From a bacterium BMS3Bbin14 (GTDB lineage: Bacteria > Desulfobacterota > Desulfobulbia > Desulfobulbales > Desulfobulbaceae): 64,000 nucleotides of DNA. Made by a program: the position numbers and the translations under genes. Every line of letters begins with the position of its first letter. The first letter of the stretch is position 1. This document shows positions 54,499 through 63,798 of the stretch, piece after piece. The DNA is taken from positions 62,001 through 126,000 of the forward strand of contig BDTX01000006.1 of NCBI GenBank assembly GCA_002897615.1, written 5' to 3'. The notes beneath the pieces are model-generated. The model was not told where the DNA came from and searched no databases. It saw only the letters and a program-made list of their open reading frames with translations.

Positions 54499-57400
54499 AT
54501 GAAATTCACCGATATTTTCATCCGCCGGCCGGTGCTGGCGACGGTCCTGAGCCTGTTTATCCTCGTGCTCGGCCTGCGTTCCATCGGCCTGCTGCCCGTC
54601 CTGCAGTTTCCGCGCACGGAGAATGCCGTGGTTACCGTGGCCACGGCCTACACCGGTGCCAATGCCAATCTGGTCGCCGGGTTCATCACCACGCCGCTGG
54701 AGAATTCCATCGCCCAGGCCAATGGTATCGACTACATGACCTCGACCAGTACCCAGGGCTTAAGCATCATCTCCGTCAAGTTGCGGCTCAATGCCGACAC
54801 CGACAAGGCGCTGACCGAAATCAACACCAAGGTCAACGCCGTGCGCAACCAATTGCCCCCCCAGTCCCAGCAGCCGGTGCTGAGCGTCAAGGTCGGGCGG
54901 ACGATCGATGCCATGTACATCGGTTTCAACAGCAAAGTACTCACTCCGAACAAGATCACCGATTACCTGGTCCGCGTGGTGCAGCCGAAACTGCAGGCGA
55001 TTGCCGGGGTGCAGACGGCGGAGATTCTCGGGAAAAAGCTCTTTGCCATCCGCGCCTGGCTCAACCCGCGGCAGCTCGCGGGCTATGGCCTCACGGCGGC
55101 CGATGTCTGGAATGCCCTGGCCAGCAACGATTATCTTTCCGCCGTGGGCAGGACCAAGGGTCAGATGGTTCAGGTGAACCTGACCGCCTCCACCAGTCTC
55201 CATTCCCTTGCGGCCTTCCGCAACCTGATCATCAAGCAGCATAACGGCGTCGTCGTCCGCCTCAAGGACGTCGCCAACGTAACCCTGGGCGCGGACAACT
55301 ACGAATCGCAGGTGGCCTTTGACGGGCAGAAGGCGGTCTACCTCGGCATCCAGGTGGCGCCGGCGGCCAACCTGCTCGATGTGACCAGGCAGGTCCGCAA
55401 GATTTTTCCGGCTATCCAGAAACAGCTGCCGGAAGGACTCAACGGGCAGATCATTTACGATTCGACCAAGTTCGTGAGCAATTCGATCACCGAGGTGGAG
55501 TTCACCCTGGCCGAGGCGCTGCTGATCGTGACCCTGGTCGTCTTCGCCTTCCTGGGGTCCTTCCGTTCGGTGCTGATTCCGACCATCACCATCCCGCTGT
55601 CGCTGATCGGCGCCTTCGCTATCATGCTGGCGTTCAATTTTTCCATCAACCTGCTGACCCTTCTCGCCCTGGTTCTTGCCATCGGCCTGGTGGTCGATGA
55701 TGCCATCATCATCGTCGAGAACGTCAACCGCCACCTCGAAGAAGGGGCCCAGCCGCGGGAAGCCGCCATTGCCGCGGCCCGCGAACTGGCCAACCCGATC
55801 ATCGTCATGACCGTGGTCCTGGTGGCCGTCTATATCCCGATCGGTTTCATGGGGGGGCTCACCGGCAAGCTCTTCACCGAGTTCGCCTTCACCCTGGCTG
55901 CCGCGGTGACTATTTCGGGGGTCGTCGCCCTGACCCTGTCGCCGATGATGTGTTCGCGGCTGCTCAAACCCTACGATTCTCAGCAAAAAGGCTGGCAGGC
56001 CAGGCTCGTGGTCTTCCTCGACCGCCGGTTCGAGGCCCTGCGCCAGCGCTACCAGCGTTTGCTGCACCGGACGCTGAACTACTTCCCGGTGACGGTGGTC
56101 TTTGCGCTGATCGTCCTCGGCAGCATCTATTTTCTTTACGCCGGCGCGAAATCCGAGCTCGCCCCCCAGGAGGACCAGGGGGTCATCATCACCGCGTCCA
56201 CCTCGGCCCCGAACGCTACCCTGCAACAGCGGCAGCTCTATTCCCATGCCGTCTACCAGACCTTTGCCAGGCATCCCGAAACCGACCACGTCTTCCAGCT
56301 CGACATGCCGGGCACCTCCATCGCCGGCATGGTGCTCAAGCCCTGGGATGAGCGGACGAAAACCAGCAACGACCTGCAGCCGGTCCTGCAGCGGGAACTG
56401 AGCCATATCGCCGGGATCCGGGTGGTGGCGTTTCAACCCCCGCCGCTGCCCGGCAGCCGGGGGTTGCCGATCCAGTTCGTCATCCAGACCACGGACCCCT
56501 TCAACCGGTTGAACCAAGTGGCGTCCAGGTTCCTGCAGCAGGCGCAGCGCAGCGGGATGTTCATGTTTCTCGACAGCAACCTCAAGTATGACCTGCCGCA
56601 GTCGAAGGTGGTCATCGACCGTAACCTGACCGCCCAGCTCGGGCTCTCGATGCGCGATGTCGGCAGCTCCCTTTCGGCGATGCTCGGCGGCGGCTATGTC
56701 AACTATTTCAGCCTCGACGGCCGCTCCTACAAGGTGATTCCGCAGGTCCAGCAGCGCTACCGGCTCAATACCGATCAGCTGAAAAATTACTACATCCGCA
56801 GCGCCGGCGGCAAATCGATTCCCCTTGCGACCATCGCCCATATCGAGAACTCGGTGGTGCCGGAATCGCTGGATCACTTCCAGCAACAGAACGCCGCGAC
56901 CATCTCCGGGGTGGCCTTTCCGGGCGTTACCCAGGGCCAGGCACTGGACTATCTCAAACAGCTGGCGAAAAAGACGCTGCCGCAGGGTTATTCGATCAAT
57001 TACGCCGGCCAGTCGCGGCAGTTCATGCAGGAGTCGAGTGCCTTGCTCGTCACCTTCTTCTTCGCCATGATCATCGTCTTTCTCGCCCTGGCGGCCCAGT
57101 TCGAGAGTTTCCGCGATCCGGTCATCATCCTGGTTACCGTGCCGATGTCGATCTGCGGCGCGCTGATTTTTATCAGCCTCGGCGTCGGCGGCGCCAGCCT
57201 CAATATTTATACCGAGGTCGGCCTGGTCACTCTCATCGGCCTGATCAGCAAGCACGGCATCCTGATCGTCGAATTCGCCAACAACCTGCAGCGGCAGGGG
57301 CACAGCAAACGCGAAGCGATAGAGATGGCGGCGGTCATCCGGCTGCGGCCGATCCTGATGACCACCGCGGCGATGGTTCTCGGGGTGCTGCCGCTGATTC

Positions 57401-57585
57401 TGGCCACCGGCGCCGGCGCCGTCAGCCGTTATAACCTGGGGCTGGTCATCGCCTCCGGCCTCTCCATCGGTACCCTGTTCACGCTCTTCGTGGTGCCGGC
57501 GATGTATATGCTGCTGGCGGCCAGGCATGCCGGGCAGGAGGTTGCCGGGGTGCCGCCGGTGGAGCCCGGCCCTGCGGCCTCCTGA
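54499..57585 (+). CDS. RND multidrug efflux permease
   Basis: The 1028-residue proton-driven pump has twelve predicted membrane helices in two halves, two large periplasmic loops, and the helix-4 proton-relay pair in GLVVDDAIIIVENVNRHLEEG. The start at 54499 (MKFTDIFIRRPVLAT) has GGGAG upstream. It resembles the MexF/MdtB/TriC branch; the substrates cannot be told from sequence. Confidence 0.95.
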   Translation: MKFTDIFIRRPVLATVLSLFILVLGLRSIGLLPVLQFPRTENAVVTVATAYTGANANLVAGFITTPLENSIAQANGIDYMTSTSTQGLSIISVKLRLNADTDKALTEINTKVNAVRNQLPPQSQQPVLSVKVGRTIDAMYIGFNSKVLTPNKITDYLVRVVQPKLQAIAGVQTAEILGKKLFAIRAWLNPRQLAGYGLTAADVWNALASNDYLSAVGRTKGQMVQVNLTASTSLHSLAAFRNLIIKQHNGVVVRLKDVANVTLGADNYESQVAFDGQKAVYLGIQVAPAANLLDVTRQVRKIFPAIQKQLPEGLNGQIIYDSTKFVSNSITEVEFTLAEALLIVTLVVFAFLGSFRSVLIPTITIPLSLIGAFAIMLAFNFSINLLTLLALVLAIGLVVDDAIIIVENVNRHLEEGAQPREAAIAAARELANPIIVMTVVLVAVYIPIGFMGGLTGKLFTEFAFTLAAAVTISGVVALTLSPMMCSRLLKPYDSQQKGWQARLVVFLDRRFEALRQRYQRLLHRTLNYFPVTVVFALIVLGSIYFLYAGAKSELAPQEDQGVIITASTSAPNATLQQRQLYSHAVYQTFARHPETDHVFQLDMPGTSIAGMVLKPWDERTKTSNDLQPVLQRELSHIAGIRVVAFQPPPLPGSRGLPIQFVIQTTDPFNRLNQVASRFLQQAQRSGMFMFLDSNLKYDLPQSKVVIDRNLTAQLGLSMRDVGSSLSAMLGGGYVNYFSLDGRSYKVIPQVQQRYRLNTDQLKNYYIRSAGGKSIPLATIAHIENSVVPESLDHFQQQNAATISGVAFPGVTQGQALDYLKQLAKKTLPQGYSINYAGQSRQFMQESSALLVTFFFAMIIVFLALAAQFESFRDPVIILVTVPMSICGALIFISLGVGGASLNIYTEVGLVTLIGLISKHGILIVEFANNLQRQGHSKREAIEMAAVIRLRPILMTTAAMVLGVLPLILATGAGAVSRYNLGLVIASGLSIGTLFTLFVVPAMYMLLAARHAGQEVAGVPPVEPGPAAS

Positions 57586-57623
57586 GCCGGTAATGACCGG
57601 ACAGGATGAAAAAAGGGCCGTTT

Positions 57624-58655
57624 CTAGATGCCGGCCGGGGGCAGACTGAACATCATGCCGTAAAACTGTTTGAGCGCCGCAGGCGGGACGACACTCTGCC
57701 AGTGTCCGCTGAATAAGGCGGCGAGCCAGAAAAGGAAAAAAACGGCCAGGACCATCAGGGGCAGAACCTGGACGGGAAGCCGGACCCGGCCCGGCCCGGT
57801 AAGAGTAAGGCAATCCTCGCGCGGACAGACCCCCACGCACTCCATGCACCCTACGCACTCGCTGCTCCACACCACTTCCCTTGCTGCGATCTTGATCGTT
57901 CCGGGGCAGACTTTTTCGCATTTTTTGCAGTCGATACACTGCCCGGCATCCCGCCGGACGCGCATGGGGCCAAACAGGGCCACCAGGCCCAGCAGCGCGC
58001 CATAGGGACAGAGGTAGCGGCACCAGAAGTTACGCACCACCAGGGAAGCCAGGCCAAGAAACAGCAGGACGCCGCCGGCAAGACGGCTGGGCGCAAGGAA
58101 AAAAGACAGCATCTTGCCCGCCGCCACCATGTTATAGGGAGAGCGCTGGAAGGCGGTGATCTGCTCCAGGTTCATGCGCCAGAGAACCAGGTAACAGAAA
58201 AAGGCCAGGAGGAGATACTTGAGCCCCAGCAGGGGAAAATCGAGCCAGACCGGTGGCCGGAACTGCATCCTGAGACGCCCGCCCAGCTTGGCCGCCAGGT
58301 TGGAGGCAAAGCCGACCGGACAGATCCAGCCGCAGAATCCCTTCCGGCAAAGAAAGGCGATGACGAGCGCCGCCAGAAAAATGGTCAGGCCTGCCGGATG
58401 CACCGGGTCGTATTCGCCGGTCAGCACCAAGCGCTTCAGGCCCACAAGGGCGCTGATCGGCAGGAAGCCCTCCACGGCCGGCGGACTGGGGACAAAGGCC
58501 TGGGACCGGCCGACGGCCCACTGAAAGAAAAGGTAAAACCGGTAGCCCGCATACAGGGTAAAAAGGCCGAAACCGGCCTGGACCAGCCGGCGCAGGAGCG
58601 GGACCCGGTGCCGGTCGGCCACGATTTTTTTTATCGAGGCAGCCAATGTCTTCAT
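57624..58655 (-). CDS. NapH-like polyferredoxin membrane protein
   Basis: Such proteins pass electrons across or along the inner membrane. The 343-residue protein has about five membrane helices, the cytoplasmic CRKGFCGWICPVG and CRYLCPYG cysteine motifs typical of NapH/RnfB-associated proteins, then two [4Fe-4S] clusters (CIDCKKCEKVCP and CVGCMECVGVCP). The partner enzyme is not adjacent. It is convergent with the RND pump gene. Confidence 0.9.
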   Translation of the reverse strand: MKTLAASIKKIVADRHRVPLLRRLVQAGFGLFTLYAGYRFYLFFQWAVGRSQAFVPSPPAVEGFLPISALVGLKRLVLTGEYDPVHPAGLTIFLAALVIAFLCRKGFCGWICPVGFASNLAAKLGGRLRMQFRPPVWLDFPLLGLKYLLLAFFCYLVLWRMNLEQITAFQRSPYNMVAAGKMLSFFLAPSRLAGGVLLFLGLASLVVRNFWCRYLCPYGALLGLVALFGPMRVRRDAGQCIDCKKCEKVCPGTIKIAAREVVWSSECVGCMECVGVCPREDCLTLTGPGRVRLPVQVLPLMVLAVFFLFWLAALFSGHWQSVVPPAALKQFYGMMFSLPPAGI

Positions 58656-58779
58656 ATTCTGCAGCTTACCTGCATGGACACCATGCCGAATTGATATAAG
58701 TCAATAATGACAGTGTGGTAAAGGAAAAATCAGCTTGATCCGTAAAGCGCGGGGAGGCTGATTGTGCCAGGTTGTTTTT

Positions 58780-58820
58780 ACCTTGCATCTGCACCATTCT
58801 CGAATGCTCACGGATTCAGG
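58780..58820 (+). mobile_element. CCTGAATCC MITE, fragment N (right end)
   Basis: CCTTGCATCTGCACCATTCT followed by GCTCACGGATTCAGG is the right end of the element. The remainder is missing. It lies 20 bp from the M48 peptidase stop. Confidence 0.8.
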
Positions 58821-58839
58821 AGGTTGTTTACTTCAGGTT

Positions 58840-60228
58840 TTATTCATCCGTGCAACCGCAGTTATTCTTTTTCGCGAGACAGTCTGGGCACAGCGGCCGG
58901 TCCGAAGCGGCGCTCCAGGCCAGGTCCCCGGGGGCAGAGGGCCGGTTACACAGTTGACAGTTTGCCCGGCCCTGTCGCCCCGGCGTGTTCTTCCCGGCCA
59001 GGGCGCGGATCGCCTTGATCCGGGCCAATACCGGCGGATGGCTGTAGTTGAGAAAGACATTGAGCGGGTGCGGCGTCAGGTTGGCGAGATTGGTCACGCA
59101 TAACTTCTTCAGGCCGCTGATCATGGCGTCAGGGCGGCCGGTGCTGGTGACCGCGTAGGCGTCGGCTTCGTACTCGTGGCAACGGGAGAAATAATTGGCG
59201 ACAATGGACAGGAGCAGGGAAATCGGCGCATAGAGGAAGCCGAAGAAGATGAGGCTGGCGTAGATGGAGAGGTGCTCCATGCCGAAGGCCGCAAAAAGCC
59301 CCCGGTTCATGAGGAACAAAGACAGGATATAAAACATGACACCCATCTGGATGATGGTGGCGGTCATCATTTTGAAGATGTGCCGGAGTTTGAAATGGCC
59401 CATTTCATGGGCGAGGACGGCAACAATCTCGTCGGGCCGGAGCTTGTCGACCAGGGTGTCGAAAAAGACGATCCGCCGAAAACGGCCAAAGCCGGTGAAA
59501 AAGGCATTGAGCCGGGTGGAGCGCTTGGAACCGTCCATGGTGTATATTCCCTTCATCTTGAATCGCTCGGCCCGGGCATAGGCCGTGATGGCCTCCTTCA
59601 GCTCGCCATCGGCCAGCGGGGTGAAGGTGTTGAAGAGGGGCATGATGAGCACGGGGGCCAGGAATTGGATGGTCACGGTAAAGGCGACCACGGCCAGCCA
59701 GCAGTAGAGCCAGGCCAGGGAGCCGCCGGTTGCAAAAAACCAGAGGACAAAGGCCAGCAGCGGGCCGCCGATCAGGACTCCCAGCAGCACCGCCTTGACG
59801 AGGTCGAGGACAAAGGTCTTGACGGTGGTGGTGTTGAAACCGAACCGCTCTTCAATGACAAAGGTGGAGTAGATGGAAAACGGCAGTTCGGCCGCTGCCG
59901 AAATCAGGAGCACCAGGCCGCTGAAGATAAGCCCGGTGACGATGGAGCCAAAACCGAAGCTCCGGGCGACCCGGTCGACCAGGTTGAAGCCGCCGGACAG
60001 GATGAACCCGAGAGTCAAAACGGTCATGATTGTGTTTTGCAGCAGTGAAAAACGGGTGTTCACCCTGGTGTATTCCTGGGCCCGGGCATATTTTTCCCGG
60101 TCATAGACATCCTGAAACTCGGCGGGCAGCTCGGGATCGAGGGCGCGCAGGTTGAGCAGGGCGACAACGCTTTCAAGCAGGTAGCCGATCAGGATAACGG
60201 CGATGATAAAAACAAGATAGCTATTCAT
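58840..60228 (-). CDS. M48 metallopeptidase with C-terminal zinc-ribbon-like tail
   Basis: A membrane zinc peptidase of the Ste24/HtpX clan. It has about six membrane helices, the HEMGH catalytic motif with a downstream Glu in EYEADAYA, and the KRSTRLNAFFTGFGRFRRIVFFD stretch of CAAX proteases. The last about 45 residues are unusual: CQLC...CPDC and a final CGC, a zinc-ribbon-like tail. ATG at 60228 is preferred over an in-frame TTG at 60249. Substrates are unknown. Confidence 0.88.
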   Translation of the reverse strand: MNSYLVFIIAVILIGYLLESVVALLNLRALDPELPAEFQDVYDREKYARAQEYTRVNTRFSLLQNTIMTVLTLGFILSGGFNLVDRVARSFGFGSIVTGLIFSGLVLLISAAAELPFSIYSTFVIEERFGFNTTTVKTFVLDLVKAVLLGVLIGGPLLAFVLWFFATGGSLAWLYCWLAVVAFTVTIQFLAPVLIMPLFNTFTPLADGELKEAITAYARAERFKMKGIYTMDGSKRSTRLNAFFTGFGRFRRIVFFDTLVDKLRPDEIVAVLAHEMGHFKLRHIFKMMTATIIQMGVMFYILSLFLMNRGLFAAFGMEHLSIYASLIFFGFLYAPISLLLSIVANYFSRCHEYEADAYAVTSTGRPDAMISGLKKLCVTNLANLTPHPLNVFLNYSHPPVLARIKAIRALAGKNTPGRQGRANCQLCNRPSAPGDLAWSAASDRPLCPDCLAKKNNCGCTDE

Positions 60229-60284
60229 AATAACGATAAAATTAGGCAATCAGCAGCCCTGGCGAGGCCGCCTGCAGATCAGCT

Positions 60285-62138
60285 TTAAAGCCCCGGCCCG
60301 GAGCTGCTGTTTTTTTTGGCTTCCAGTTCTTCCCAGCGCCGATACAGGTGCTCTATCTTTTGCTGAACCTTTTCCATTTTTTGCCAGCATTCCTGTAAAC
60401 GGCCGGGGTCTGTCGCGGTATCCGGGGCTGCCGTGAGCCGTTGCAGCTCAGTCTCTTCGGCCTCGGCGGCCAGGATCGTTTCCTCAATCCCGTCATACTC
60501 CCGCTGATCCAGGTAGGAGAGCCGGCCGGTTTTCATGGTGTTCTTTTTTTTCGCTTTTTTCTGCCGGCCGGAGTTGCGCCGCTGTTGTTTTCGTTGCTCG
60601 TTCAGGGCCGCAAAGCACTGTTCGTAATCGGCAAAGTATGAAACCTGGCCGCAACCGTCAAATCCCAGGACCCGGTCACAGACCCGGTCCAGCAGGAAGC
60701 GGTCATGGGTCACCAGGACCACGGCCCCGGCGAATTCCAGCAGGCTGTCCTCCAGGACCTGCAGCGAGGCAATGTCAAGGTCGTTGGTCGGTTCGTCGAG
60801 CAGGAGGATGTCGGCCGGCCGGCGCATCAGGTCGGCAATGAAAATCCGGGCCTGTTCCCCGCCCGAGAGGTTGCCCACCGGCGTGTCCAGCTGCTCGGCC
60901 TTGAAGAGAAATTTCCTGGCCCAGGAAACAACGTGCAGCGGCTGGTCCCGGTAGATAACGGACTCCCCTTCCGGGGCCAGGGCCCGGCGCAGGGTGACTG
61001 AGAGGTCGAGCCGGCTGCGGTCCTGGGCGAAACTCTCGATCCTGACCCCTTCGGCGACCCGCAGGGAGCCGAAATCCGGGGCCAGGCCGTTGTCTTTGCC
61101 CGCATCGGCCAGGATCTGCATCAGGGTGGATTTGCCGCAGCCGTTTCGGCCCAGCAGGCCGAGTCGCCGGCCGGGGGACAGGACAAGGTCGAGACCGGCA
61201 AAGAGGGTCCGGCCGCCATAGGCCTTGGTCAGGCCGTGGCCTTCAAGGAGTTTTTTGGTTTTACGATTGGTGGCCTCGAAGTCAATCCGGACCTTTCCCT
61301 GGGCCCGGTTGCGGGCCTGGACCCTTTTGAGTTCCTCCTGCAGGCGGCAGGCGTCATCAATCCGGTATTTGGCCTTGGTGCTGCGGGCCTTGGGGCCGCG
61401 GCGCAGCCATTCGGTTTCGCGTCTGAACCGATTTGAGAGCCGGAGTTCGCGTTGCTGCTGGCCGGCGAGAAAGGCCTCTTTTTTTTCAAGAAACTCTGAA
61501 TAGTTGCCCTCTACCCGCAGAAATCCTCCCGGATAGGCCGGGGAAATTTCCATGGTCCGGTTGGTCATGTTTTCCAGGAAGAGACGGTCGTGACTGACCA
61601 GCAGAAAGGCCGAGGGGCTTTCCGGCAGAGAGCTGCCCAGGAGTTTCTCGAGCCAGATAATGCCCTCCAGGTCAAGGTGGTTGGTCGGTTCATCCATGAC
61701 CAGGATATCCGGGCGGCGCGCCAGGACCCGGCTGATGGCCAGCCGTTTGCGCCAGCCTCCCGACAGCGCCCGTACCCGGCATTCAGGGTCGGGAAATTCC
61801 GCCCGGCTGAGCATGGCATGGACCCGGTTGTAGCGCTGTGTTTCGTCAAGGCCGAGGCCGTTCAGGTTTTCATCGACAACCTCGGCCACCGTGGCCTCGT
61901 CGGCAAAACGATTGCTCTGGGCGAGGTAGCCGAGGTGGACGTGTCCGGCCAGGGCGACCTTGCCGCTGTCAGGGGTGTCGAGCCCGCAGAGGATGCGCAG
62001 CAGCGTTGTCTTGCCGGAGCCGTTGGCCCCGATGAGGGCCAGGCGCTCGCCCCTGGCGATGGTAAAGGTGATGGAATCAAAGAGCGGCTGGGCTCCGATG
62101 GCCTTGCTGACGGCCTGGCAGTTGAGCATGAAGGGCAT
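60285..62138 (-). CDS. ABC-F family ATPase (Uup-like)
   Basis: ABC-F proteins act on ribosomes rather than in transport. The protein (about 617 residues) has two ATPase domains, each with Walker A (GANGSGKTT; GRNGCGKST), a linker between them, the LSGGWRKRL and LSGGEQAR signatures, and a C-terminal coiled coil rich in Lys and Glu, the Uup layout. The start at 62138 (MPFMLNCQ) lacks a strong ribosome site; the frame extends to 62189. Confidence 0.9.
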   Translation of the reverse strand: MPFMLNCQAVSKAIGAQPLFDSITFTIARGERLALIGANGSGKTTLLRILCGLDTPDSGKVALAGHVHLGYLAQSNRFADEATVAEVVDENLNGLGLDETQRYNRVHAMLSRAEFPDPECRVRALSGGWRKRLAISRVLARRPDILVMDEPTNHLDLEGIIWLEKLLGSSLPESPSAFLLVSHDRLFLENMTNRTMEISPAYPGGFLRVEGNYSEFLEKKEAFLAGQQQRELRLSNRFRRETEWLRRGPKARSTKAKYRIDDACRLQEELKRVQARNRAQGKVRIDFEATNRKTKKLLEGHGLTKAYGGRTLFAGLDLVLSPGRRLGLLGRNGCGKSTLMQILADAGKDNGLAPDFGSLRVAEGVRIESFAQDRSRLDLSVTLRRALAPEGESVIYRDQPLHVVSWARKFLFKAEQLDTPVGNLSGGEQARIFIADLMRRPADILLLDEPTNDLDIASLQVLEDSLLEFAGAVVLVTHDRFLLDRVCDRVLGFDGCGQVSYFADYEQCFAALNEQRKQQRRNSGRQKKAKKKNTMKTGRLSYLDQREYDGIEETILAAEAEETELQRLTAAPDTATDPGRLQECWQKMEKVQQKIEHLYRRWEELEAKKNSSSGPGL

Positions 62139-62189
62139 AATATGGACGCATGACAGGTAACGAGTGCGGTCGGTCTGAGACCCGGGCAA

Positions 62190-62552
62190 ACACTATTTTA
62201 AATTTGTTTATGAAGCAGAAAGGTTATAATTGTCCCCCGGTCGCTTGTCAAATTGAAACGGTCCTGATTGCTGCCGGCTGCCCGGTGGCAGGGCCGGTTG
62301 AGGACCATGGAAACCGGGAAAATTGTACTTGGTCAGGTTTTTGTAAGCTATTTACAATTGTTTGATTTTATGGTACAAAGCGCTATGATTGTGCCATGTT
62401 GTGGTACATTTTTTTTGCGAGACGGTTAAGATTGTCGATCTTTTCCGCTTTGTGGGCATAAAAGATGATTATCTTTTAAAGTATAGGGTACAATTTCTTG
62501 AATTTTGAGAATAACATGATAAAATAAATAATAAATATATAGGGAATGAGTC
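62190..62552. other. A/T-rich divergent intergenic region
   Basis: This 363-bp region separates the ABC-F gene (minus) from the PilZ gene (plus). It contains a good promoter at 62498-62525 and repeated TTGTGCCATG/TATGGTACA-like words, but no gene. Confidence 0.45.
62498..62525 (+). promoter_or_regulatory. Promoter for the first PilZ gene
   Basis: TTGAAT (62498-62503), a 16-bp spacer and TAAAAT (62520-62525) precede the ATG at 62553 by 27 bp. AGGGA serves as ribosome site. Confidence 0.55.
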
Positions 62553-62912
62553 ATGAAGACCAATCGCCGAAACAGTAAACGGCATCAGACCATGGCGCTG
62601 ATGTCGAATATCTACGATGGCCGGGATTCCTTCCTCGGGGTTGTCGAGGATGTCTCCACAACCGGCCTGCGGGTAGCAAAGATTCCCGCCCGTTTCGATG
62701 ATTCTAAAGGAAAGTGTGTTTCTCTGATTAATGGACTTGTCGGCGATATCAAGATAACCATGCAGCCGTGTTGGGTACGGGCAACGAACCGGGGAATGTA
62801 TAAGATGATCGGTTTCAAGATCCCCGACCCGCCGCCGGAATGGACGAAATTCGTCAGGGAAACGCTACATACTGTCCCGCCGGAGGAGTCCTTCGGCGCC
62901 ATGACCATGTAA
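62553..62912 (+). CDS. PilZ-domain protein
   Basis: PilZ domains bind cyclic di-GMP. The 119-residue protein has the RxxxR motif (RNSKR) and the DxSxxG motif (DVSTTG), so it is likely a functional c-di-GMP receptor. It is transcribed towards a second PilZ gene on the other strand. The output is unknown. Confidence 0.88.
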   Translation: MKTNRRNSKRHQTMALMSNIYDGRDSFLGVVEDVSTTGLRVAKIPARFDDSKGKCVSLINGLVGDIKITMQPCWVRATNRGMYKMIGFKIPDPPPEWTKFVRETLHTVPPEESFGAMTM

Positions 62913-62992
62913 AACCGGCGGCGGCAGCAAGGGCCCCGCTCCCCCATCGGGTCGCCCTGCCGGGGCGGATTGGCCAGGGAAACGGTTCTCTC

Positions 62993-63301
62993 CTACTGGA
63001 AATACTTAAGCGCAAACTGGTTGCCGGCCGCATTTTTCCAGACCACGCGGCCCTTGATGGGTACGGGCATGCAGTTGTTATTCGGCTGTCGATTTCTGGC
63101 CGGCTGGCAGACCATCTGCAATTCAGAGCCGACCGGCAAGGTGCCGAAGTCGTCAACCCGGAGCCGCATCCCATTTTTCCCGGCATCAAGAATCTCACCA
63201 TAATGCCATCCCTCCGGCCTGTCAATCGCCCGGCTCGAGCAGATGATGACCGGGTAGTGCAAGGCGTACCGCGGGTCACGGCGGCGTTCATTCTCAAGCA
63301 T
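62993..63301 (-). CDS. Second PilZ-domain protein (degenerate motif)
   Basis: The 102-residue protein has RRDPR and DAGKNG in the places of RxxxR and DxSxxG; the Ser of the second motif is Gly, so c-di-GMP binding may be weakened. The ATG at 63301 has GGAGGT 7 nt upstream; an in-frame GTG inside that site was rejected. It is 2 bp from the MOSC gene and probably co-transcribed with it. Confidence 0.82.
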   Translation of the reverse strand: MLENERRRDPRYALHYPVIICSSRAIDRPEGWHYGEILDAGKNGMRLRVDDFGTLPVGSELQMVCQPARNRQPNNNCMPVPIKGRVVWKNAAGNQFALKYFQ

Positions 63302-63303
63302 GG

Positions 63304-63777
63304 TCAACACCTCCCCCTGTTAGATTTAATTTTTTCCGTTTCCCGGGCAGTCAGGACCTGGATCGGGTCCCCGCTGCGAATTATTCCCGGCCTGATGACC
63401 TTGGTAAATATGCCTTCCCTGGGCATAATGCAGTCGCCGACCTGCTGAAAGATTGCGCAGCCCTTGTGACATTTTTTGCCGATCTGGGTGACCTCGAGCT
63501 CGGTTTTGCCGGCCAGCAGCCGGGTGCCCACCGGCAGGTGAACCAGGTCGATGCCCTCGGTGGTGATGTTTTCCGCAAAGGCCCCGGGGGCGAGTTCAAG
63601 CCCTTTGGCGCGCATGACATCGATGGATTCCCGGGCCAGCAGGCTGACCTGCCGGTGCCAGTTGCCGGCATGGGCATCACCCTCGATGCCATGGTCAACC
63701 CGGAGCCGGACCTCGGCGACCGGTTTCTTGTTTACACCTTTTTTGCTGCTGATATTCAGTGAAATAATTTTTCCCAT
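63304..63777 (-). CDS. MOSC-domain protein
   Basis: MOSC domains act in molybdenum-cofactor sulfuration and related sulfur transfer. The 157-residue protein starts MGKIISLNISSKKGV, has GDAHAGNWHRQVSLL and a conserved Cys in KKCHKGCAIFQQ. The start at 63777 has AAGGA 8 nt upstream; the frame extends further into the MITE. It may link to moaC at 41.5 kb in cofactor metabolism. Confidence 0.88.
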   Translation of the reverse strand: MGKIISLNISSKKGVNKKPVAEVRLRVDHGIEGDAHAGNWHRQVSLLARESIDVMRAKGLELAPGAFAENITTEGIDLVHLPVGTRLLAGKTELEVTQIGKKCHKGCAIFQQVGDCIMPREGIFTKVIRPGIIRSGDPIQVLTARETEKIKSNRGRC

Positions 63778-63798
63778 GGCTGGATTCCTTTTTTTCAT

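Noticed and set aside
54760-58023. Very long open frame on the minus strand opposite the RND pump gene
   Set aside because: It is a high-GC mirror frame. The plus-strand product has clear RND motifs and membrane helices, while this one is low-complexity charged sequence.
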